From: Actinoplanes subtropicus
Lineage (GTDB): Bacteria; Actinomycetota; Actinomycetes; Mycobacteriales; Micromonosporaceae
Assembly (NCBI RefSeq): GCF_000721705.1
Contig: NZ_JOJL01000013.1
Span: 186,001 to 250,000, forward strand
Direction of reading: 5' to 3'
Length of the DNA stretch: 64,000 nucleotides
Part shown: positions 58,818 to 64,000 of the stretch, piece after piece
Layout: each line of letters begins with the position of its first letter
Numbering within the stretch: the first letter of the stretch is position 1
Position numbers and translations under genes: made by a program
Notes under the pieces: model-generated
Seen by the model: only the letters and a program-made list of their open reading frames with translations
Told to the model about the DNA's origin: nothing
The model's database searches: none

Positions 58818-59819
58818 ATGTCCGAGGAGAGCTCGATGCAGGCGGCCGTCCTGCACAAATTCGGCGACCGTCCGCAGGTGACGCGAGTGGCCCGGCCGGT
58901 CGCCGGGCCGGGCGAGGTCCTGGTACGGGTGGCGGCCAGCGGCGTCAACCCGCTGGACGCCAAGATCCGGGCGGGGGCGGCCGGGCATGCCGGTGTCCAG
59001 GTGCCGGCGATCCTGGGTATCGACCTGAGCGGCACGGTCGCCGCCGTCGGTGACGGCGTACGGAGCTTCGCTGTCGGTGCGTCTGTGTTCGGGATGACCG
59101 GCGGCGTCGGTGATGTGCCGGGCTCCCTCGCCGAGTACGCGGCGGTTGACGCCCGCCTGCTCGCCGTCGCGCCCGCGGCCTGGTCGCCCCGGCAGGCGGC
59201 CGCCGTCCCGCTCGCCGCGATCACCGCCTGGGAGGGGCTGGTCGACCGGGCCGCTGTAGGCGACGGCGACCTGGTGCTGGTCCAGGGTGGGGCGGGCGGC
59301 GTCGGCCACATCGCGGTGCAGATCGCGGCGGCCCGCGGCGCCCGGGTCTTCGCGACCGGCTCGGTCACCGACCGGGAGCTGATCGCCTCGCTCGGCGCGA
59401 CTTTCATCGACTACCGCGCCGAGCCGCCCGAGCATTACCTCCGCGACCATACCGGCGGCGAGGGCTTCGACGTCGTCCTCGACACGATCGGCGGCAGCGT
59501 CCTGGACGCCAGCTTCACCGTGGTCCGCCGCTACACCGGCCGGGTCGTCAGCATCCTCGGCTGGGGCACGCACAGCCTCGCGCCGCTGTCCTTCCGTGGC
59601 GCGTCCTACTCGGGCGTCTTCACGCTGCTGCCGCTGCTCACCGGCGAGGGCCGCGATCACCACGGCGAGGTCCTGCGGGCGATCGCGGCCTTGGCCGACG
59701 AGGGGCGGCTCACCCCGGTGCTGGACGAGCGGACGTTCACCCTCGCCACCCTGGATGGCGCCCACGACCTGGTCGAAACCGGCGGCGGCCGCGGCAAGGT
59801 CGTCGTCGACGTCCACTGA
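58818..59819 (+). CDS. NADP-dependent quinone-oxidoreductase-like dehydrogenase
   Basis: A 333-residue medium-chain dehydrogenase/reductase: GEVLVRVAASGVNPLDAKIR, ILGIDLSGTVAAVGDGVRSF, cofactor loop VQGGAGGVGHIAVQIAAARG, and YSGVFTLLPLLTGEG. No zinc-binding Cys cluster is present, placing it in the quinone oxidoreductase/enoyl-reductase-like branch. It probably reduces quinones or activated alkenes with NADPH. ATG 58818 with GAAGGAG upstream. It stands alone before a bidirectional hairpin. Confidence 0.92.
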   Translation: MSEESSMQAAVLHKFGDRPQVTRVARPVAGPGEVLVRVAASGVNPLDAKIRAGAAGHAGVQVPAILGIDLSGTVAAVGDGVRSFAVGASVFGMTGGVGDVPGSLAEYAAVDARLLAVAPAAWSPRQAAAVPLAAITAWEGLVDRAAVGDGDLVLVQGGAGGVGHIAVQIAAARGARVFATGSVTDRELIASLGATFIDYRAEPPEHYLRDHTGGEGFDVVLDTIGGSVLDASFTVVRRYTGRVVSILGWGTHSLAPLSFRGASYSGVFTLLPLLTGEGRDHHGEVLRAIAALADEGRLTPVLDERTFTLATLDGAHDLVETGGGRGKVVVDVH

Positions 59820-59823
59820 GAAG

Positions 59824-59848
59824 GGCGGCCGCCCCCGCACCGGCCGCC
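59824..59848. terminator. Bidirectional hairpin
   Basis: Arms GGCGGCCG (59824-59831) and CGGCCGCC (59841-59848) between the convergent stops at 59819 and 59850. Confidence 0.6.
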
Positions 59849-59849
59849 G

Positions 59850-60530
59850 TCAGGCGACCGGCGCCGGCCGCCGGGCGGGGACCCGGCCGGCGGTCAGCGC
59901 CAGCAGCGCGACCGCGATCATCCAGGCGAAAGCCGGATAGTCGGCCACCCGTTCCAGACCGCCGTTGCCCAGCCCGAGGGTCAACGCCAAGTTCCCGCTC
60001 GCCTGCGCCGCCGTCGACAGGAACGCCGCCCCCAGCGAGATCACCGCGACCACCACCCCGAGCCCTCGCACCGGCGGCCGGTCCCGCAGCGCCAGGCTCA
60101 GCAGCAGAATCGCCACCGCCCCGACCGGCACGTTGGCCGCGCCGAGCAAGTGCAGGCCGGCGTTCACGTTCTCGGGCGCCAGCCCGACCAGGATCTTCAG
60201 GACCCCGGAGACGGCCAGCAGCCACCGGCCCCAGGTCCGCAGCCGGCCCGCCGGGAACAGCCCCATCAGGGCCAGGCCGCCGATCAGGAACAACACACCG
60301 TTGAGGACGAACGAGACGTTCATGAGGTCGTGCCGCGGCGAGCAGACGTACTCGGGCGCCGACTGCGAGATCGCGAACTGCCCGCAGCCGGTGTTGCCGA
60401 GGTCGCTGATCCAGTTTCGCGACCAGCTGTACGGGGTTGTCCAGGCCGCGGCGACCACGATCTGGACGAGGAAGAACTGCACGGTGTCGGCCAGGAGGAG
60501 CAAAGCCCCCCAGCGCTCACGTGTCCGCAT
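59850..60530 (-). CDS. DUF998-type membrane protein
   Basis: A 226-residue protein with about six membrane helices: LLLLADTVQFFLVQIVVAA, the family's conserved outer loop YSWSRNWISDLGNTGCGQF and CSPRHDLMNVSFVLNG. The function of DUF998 is unknown. It overlaps the TehA-like gene by 14 bases and is the last of four membrane-protein genes transcribed together. Confidence 0.88.
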   Translation of the reverse strand: MRTRERWGALLLLADTVQFFLVQIVVAAAWTTPYSWSRNWISDLGNTGCGQFAISQSAPEYVCSPRHDLMNVSFVLNGVLFLIGGLALMGLFPAGRLRTWGRWLLAVSGVLKILVGLAPENVNAGLHLLGAANVPVGAVAILLLSLALRDRPPVRGLGVVVAVISLGAAFLSTAAQASGNLALTLGLGNGGLERVADYPAFAWMIAVALLALTAGRVPARRPAPVA

Positions 60531-61548
60531 GGCTGTGCCTTTCCGGTCGAGGGCGGACGGCGTCGGCGTCGTCGGCCTGGGTGAGGGTGTTCTCCGCCCG
60601 CTCGATGGCGGGACCGATCAGCAACGCCAGCGACCGCACCGCGATGCTGCCGACGAGCGCGGTGATCAGCGCGAGCAGGGCCACCACCAGTACGGACCTG
60701 CCGGGTGGGTCGACGGCGCGGACCCACATCAGCGCGTCGGCCACGACGGCGGCGGCCGGGAAGGTGAACGACCAGAAACCGAGCGAGAACGGCAGCGCCC
60801 GGTACCGCGGCAGTAGAGCGAACTGAACCAGGGTCAGCATGACGGCCAGACCGGCCAGACCGGCGGCGACCGGATCCGGTCGTACGCCCTGCAGCTCGAA
60901 CCAGGCGAGACCGGCGACCGCGGGCGGGGCGGCCAGGATCGCCATCGTCGGGGCGAGCGGAGCCTGCAGCGCCGGCCGGATCGTCAGCCGCAGCACCAGC
61001 AGCGTCATCATGATCGCCCAGAAGAAGCCGCCGACCGCGAACAACGCCCAGGCCAGGCCGGAGTAGCCGATCCGGGCAGCGGCGTCCGCGCCGACCAACC
61101 CGGCCGCCACCGTCGGCAGCAGGTAGCCGCCGTGCACGGCCTCCAGCCGGAGTCCGCCCTCGAACCAGGTGGCGATCAGCCAGGCACCGAACACCGCGGC
61201 GGCGACGTTCGCCGCGGCGACCACGACCCGGGCGGCCGGCAACGCGTACCCGGCCAGGTCGGCGCCCAGCAGCATCGCGGTGACCGGCACGAGAGCAGCG
61301 ATCGGCCCCTGCGCGGGATGGCGCAACTGCAGACGCAGCGGCAGGCCGGTGCGGGCGCCCCGGCGCAGGTGCGCCACGATCAGCCCGAGCCAGGCGACGG
61401 CCGCGATCGCCCACCAGACCTGAGCGACCGCCCGGGGCCAGTGCAGGGCGTTGCCGGCCGCGCCCCAGGCCTCGGCCAGGCCGGCCAGGCCGAACGGGAT
61501 GGCCAGCGTGTTCAGCGGGATGCGGGCGGCGGGCTCAGGCGCAGTCAT
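60517..61548 (-). CDS. TehA/SLAC1-family transporter
   Basis: A 343-residue protein with about ten helices: LAIPFGLAGLAEAWGAAGNA, HGGYLLPTVAAGLVGADAA, ALFAVGGFFWAIMMTLLVL, and PFSLGFWSFTFPAAAVVADA. These are the conserved pore regions (pore Phe in VGGFFW) of the tellurite-resistance/C4-dicarboxylate TehA and plant SLAC1 anion channels. It may pass dicarboxylates or small anions. ATG 61548 lies inside the 3' end of the preceding gene (14-base overlap). Confidence 0.88.
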   Translation of the reverse strand: MTAPEPAARIPLNTLAIPFGLAGLAEAWGAAGNALHWPRAVAQVWWAIAAVAWLGLIVAHLRRGARTGLPLRLQLRHPAQGPIAALVPVTAMLLGADLAGYALPAARVVVAAANVAAAVFGAWLIATWFEGGLRLEAVHGGYLLPTVAAGLVGADAAARIGYSGLAWALFAVGGFFWAIMMTLLVLRLTIRPALQAPLAPTMAILAAPPAVAGLAWFELQGVRPDPVAAGLAGLAVMLTLVQFALLPRYRALPFSLGFWSFTFPAAAVVADALMWVRAVDPPGRSVLVVALLALITALVGSIAVRSLALLIGPAIERAENTLTQADDADAVRPRPERHSHADT

Positions 61549-62041
61549 GACCGGCCTCGGCCGTGATCGTCCGCTGCGCGCGGCGGGTCGCGGCCCGGAT
61601 CGCCAGCACGCCCACCACCACGCCGAGGACCGCGCTGAGCGCGACGACCGCCGGCGGCAGGCGCAGGTCGATCGCCGACACGATGGCGAAGCCGTCGAAC
61701 AGCGAGATCAGCACGAACCCGAGGTGGGCGAGGAAGCGGACGGGCCAGTCCGGTGGCCGGGTGCCGAGCGCGCGGGCCGCGCCGTACGTCCGCACCAGCA
61801 GATAGCAGGCGAGCAGCGCGAGTCCGGTGAAGGCCAGGCGCTTGGCGGTGGGCAGCCCGGACCAGTCGGTGAGGATGACGGCGATCAGGGCGGCGACGGC
61901 GGCGACCGCCGCGACGGCGAAGGTCGTGAACCGGGCCGGGCGGGGGCCGGCGGGCAGCCGCACGATCATGGTGCAGCCGGCGACGAAGCAGATCACCGCG
62001 GCCAGCGCGTGCGCGGCGATCAGGACGTTGTGCGTGGTCAT
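61535..62041 (-). CDS. Unknown five-helix membrane protein
   Basis: A 168-residue membrane protein: NVLIAAHALAAVICFVAGC, AVAAVAAVAALIAVILTDW, LAFTGLALLACYLLVRTYG, HLGFVLISLFDGFAIVSAI, VVALSAVLGVVVGVLAIRAA. Histidines on helix 1 and near FLAHLG could bind haem or metal, but no family was recognised. ATG 62041 overlaps the MFS stop by four bases. Confidence 0.8.
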   Translation of the reverse strand: MTTHNVLIAAHALAAVICFVAGCTMIVRLPAGPRPARFTTFAVAAVAAVAALIAVILTDWSGLPTAKRLAFTGLALLACYLLVRTYGAARALGTRPPDWPVRFLAHLGFVLISLFDGFAIVSAIDLRLPPAVVALSAVLGVVVGVLAIRAATRRAQRTITAEAGHDCA

Positions 62042-63471
62042 GCCACACCTCCGGGGACGAGCGCGATGTCCGGTCCGGGCGGGTCCGCCGCTGCTTCGGC
62101 CGACCGCGATGGATAGCCGACGGACAGCAGCGCAATCAGACCCATCGCCACCGCCATCGCCACGAACGCGGCCGGCACCGCGTCCGCGTAACTGGTTGCC
62201 GTGCCGAGCCGCCGGCTGACCAGCGACGTGAAGACGGCCAGGCCGAGGGCGCCGCCGAGGTTGCGGGCGGACTGCGAGAGCGCGGTCACCTCACCGTACG
62301 AGGCTCCGATCGCCCGGTTGACCGCGGCGGTGCTCATCGCGCTGAACATGACGCCCACCCCGGCCCCGGCAAGCGCGATCGGCGCCGCCTGCGGATTGAC
62401 GAAGGCGTGTGCATCGAAATCCGGGTGTGGCGCGGCGGCCGCGAGCCAGCCGAAACCGGCGACGCCCAGCACGCCGCCGATCAGCAGCACCGGCCGCCCG
62501 CCGGCCCGGTCGAACAGCCGCGAGCCGATCTGCGCGGCGATCACGAAGCCGAGGAAGAACTTCAGGAACAGCAGCCCGGTGTCCATCGCCGACAGCCGCA
62601 ACGATGACTGCCCGTACACGCTGAGGAAGAAGAAGGTGGAGACGAACGGCGCCGACGCGATCAAGGTGGCCGCGAGCGCGATCCCCAGCCGGCGGTCGCC
62701 GAACGCCGACAACCGGACCAGCGGATCCCGTGCTCGTCGTTCGAGCGTGACGAAGACGACCAGCAGCCCGCCGCCGAGGCCGAGGACCGCCCAGGTCAGC
62801 GTCGACGCCCAGCCCCACGCCGCCGACTGCTGCAGGCCGAGCACGCCCGCGGCCAGGCCGCCGCCGACGATTGCCGCGCCCGGCCAGTCGATCCGCGCCG
62901 GCCGCCGGGCCGACGCCGGGGCGGCGATCGCGACCAGGACGAAACCGGCCAGCGCGATCGGCAGGTTGACCCAGAAGATCGCTCGCCAGGTCCACTCGGT
63001 CAGGTAGCCGCCGGCGATCGGGCCGGTCGCGGTCATCGCACCGGTGATGCCGAAGAACAACGCCATCGCGCGGCCGCGGTGGGCGGCCGGGAACGCTTGG
63101 ACGACGATGCCGACGGCGGCCGGGAACATCAGCGCCCCGGCGGCGCCCTGGGCCGCCCGTGCCGTGATCAGCCACGGCGCCGCCTCGACGCCGGCCGGCG
63201 CCAGGCCGCAGAGCAGCGACGTCGCGGCGAACGCGGCGATGCCGGCCAGCACCGCCCGGCGGTGCCCGTAGACGTCGGCCAGGCGGCCGCCGAGCGGCAG
63301 CAGCGCGGCGGTGGCGAGCAGATAGGCGTTGACGGCCCACTGGACGGCGTCCGGCGGGATACCGAGATCCCGTTGGATAGTGGGCGCGGTGAGCGCGACG
63401 ATCGTCTGGTCGATCGTCGTCATCGACACCGCGCAGATGAGCCCCGCGAGGGTCAGTGCGTGCCTTGGCAT
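62038..63471 (-). CDS. DHA2-family MFS transporter (EmrB/QacA type)
   Basis: A 477-residue protein with 14 predicted helices. TM1 motif LAGLICAVSMTTIDQTIVAL, motif A GRLADVYGHRRAVLAG, motif C-like ALFFGITGAMTATGPIAGGY and TEWTWRAIFWVNLPIAL are typical of 14-helix proton-driven drug exporters. ATG 63471 is used; an in-frame ATG at 63507 adds 12 polar residues, and neither has a clear ribosome site. First gene of the four-gene membrane operon. Confidence 0.9.
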   Translation of the reverse strand: MPRHALTLAGLICAVSMTTIDQTIVALTAPTIQRDLGIPPDAVQWAVNAYLLATAALLPLGGRLADVYGHRRAVLAGIAAFAATSLLCGLAPAGVEAAPWLITARAAQGAAGALMFPAAVGIVVQAFPAAHRGRAMALFFGITGAMTATGPIAGGYLTEWTWRAIFWVNLPIALAGFVLVAIAAPASARRPARIDWPGAAIVGGGLAAGVLGLQQSAAWGWASTLTWAVLGLGGGLLVVFVTLERRARDPLVRLSAFGDRRLGIALAATLIASAPFVSTFFFLSVYGQSSLRLSAMDTGLLFLKFFLGFVIAAQIGSRLFDRAGGRPVLLIGGVLGVAGFGWLAAAAPHPDFDAHAFVNPQAAPIALAGAGVGVMFSAMSTAAVNRAIGASYGEVTALSQSARNLGGALGLAVFTSLVSRRLGTATSYADAVPAAFVAMAVAMGLIALLSVGYPSRSAEAAADPPGPDIALVPGGVA

Positions 63472-63645
63472 GAGCGAAGCTTCGACGCATCGCCGAGGGC
63501 TGAGCATCAGTGAGATGACTTAACGGCGGTCCGAACGCCCAGGTATTACGTCGATCGTCTGATGTCAGGAAGCGCCCCCGAGCACAGGATCACCCTTGCC
63601 ACCGGGCGGAACGCCCGGTCACTGGACGTCGATGGGGGCAGCACG

Positions 63646-64000
63646 ATGACGGTCACTGAGCCGCGCCTGGACGGTCAACGCGAAATGGTGGACGTCGAGC
63701 GGCGGGCGATGCGCAAGATCCGGCGGGCTTTCCTGCCGATCATCGCGATGTGCCTGTTCATGCTCTACGTCGACCGGCTCAACATCTCGGTCGCGGCACT
63801 GCCGATGGACAAGCAGCTCGGCGTCTCGCTGACCACGTACGGCCTGATCGCGGGCGCATTCTTCTGGACGTACGCCCGGGCGAGGTGCCCAGCAACTACC
63901 TCGTACAGCGTCTGGGTGTGCGGCTCTGGGTCTCCCGGATCATCGTCTCCTGGGGCGTGGTCACCATGCTGACCGCGCTCGCCCAGGGCGTCCGTCCCGC
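63646..64000 (+). CDS. ACS-family MFS permease, frameshifted and cut by the window end
   Basis: N-terminal part of an anion:cation symporter (tartrate/glucarate/phthalate permease type): RRAFLPIIAMCLFMLYVDRL, NISVAALPMDKQLGVSLTTY, GLIAGAFFWTYA. At about 63868-63872 the frame breaks and would stop at 63972. One frame over, the expected continuation GEVPSNYLVQRLGVRLW and SRIIVSWGVVTMLTALAQG runs to the window end. One lost base explains this. ATG 63646 follows GGGGGCAGC. Relatives carry sugar acids, aromatic acids or dicarboxylates. Confidence 0.78.

Overview
The window is high-GC DNA with tightly packed genes, many ATGA/GTGA start-stop overlaps, GTG starts and purine-rich Shine-Dalgarno sequences. 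Gene content (Tat-exported glycosidases, sulfonate transporter with a short Cys-ending leader peptide, PadR/MarR/IclR regulators, LLM monooxygenase) fits a soil actinobacterium, most like the Micromonosporaceae (Actinoplanes-type). That assignment is an inference from style and gene content. I see no rRNA, tRNA, CRISPR array, transposase or integrase.

Left part (1-17.8 kb): a NitT/TauT-type ABC transporter (substrate-binding protein, permease, ATPase; minus strand) lies divergent to a DcuS/CitA-like sensor kinase. The kinase runs through a 24-bp minisatellite into a response regulator that has lost its N-terminus and is out of frame. Next come two paralogous four-repeat membrane proteins (COG4705 type), a relict response regulator, a kinase/OmpR-type regulator pair, a HAD-IB phosphatase, a NodB-like lipoprotein with its YncE-like partner, an intact NodB deacetylase preceded by a glycosyltransferase stub, a DedA protein, a PadR-controlled MacB/FtsX-like exporter, and a FetB-like permease.

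Sulfur block (17.9-24.8 kb): a TauD-type dioxygenase diverges from a membrane-bound alpha/beta hydrolase. A CRP-like palindrome, a promoter, a leaderless 23-residue leader peptide ending in Cys and a hairpin then precede ssuABC-like genes and an LLM-type flavin monooxygenase, closed by a strong hairpin. This is an organosulfur uptake and desulfonation operon, probably under cysteine-responsive attenuation.

Glycan and uronate block (24.8-47.8 kb): two divergent sets of secreted enzymes (GH28, GH27 and a beta-helix/FN3 protein; GH79, GH3-PA14 and a GH95-like protein) sit beside a complete oxidative hexuronate pathway: sugar ABC transporter, uronate dehydrogenase, glucarate-dehydratase-like enolase, HpcH/HpaI aldolase and tartronate-semialdehyde reductase. 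There is an IclR regulator, a protein of unknown function and a BNR_4 protein. A shared 16-bp palindrome (GTCCACATATGTAGAC-like) at two pathway promoters, with a shorter relative at the glycosidase promoter, suggests one regulon. The extracellular enzymes would release glucuronate or galacturonate from pectin- or arabinogalactan-type polymers; the cytoplasmic enzymes would turn it into pyruvate and glycerate.

Right part (47.8-64 kb): a mosaic region. A substrate-binding-protein tail and a headless LacI repressor meet tail-to-tail; then come a PETase-like polyester hydrolase, a MarR operon (MBL-fold protein plus three SnoaL/NTF2-like proteins, the last frameshifted) with a 47-bp operator, several truncated genes, a secreted propeller/Ig protein, an orphan barstar, a quinone-oxidoreductase-like enzyme and a four-gene membrane-protein operon (DUF998, TehA/SLAC1, unknown, MFS). 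The window ends in a frameshifted ACS-type MFS permease. Several frameshifts are single-base indels, so sequencing or assembly error has to be kept in mind.
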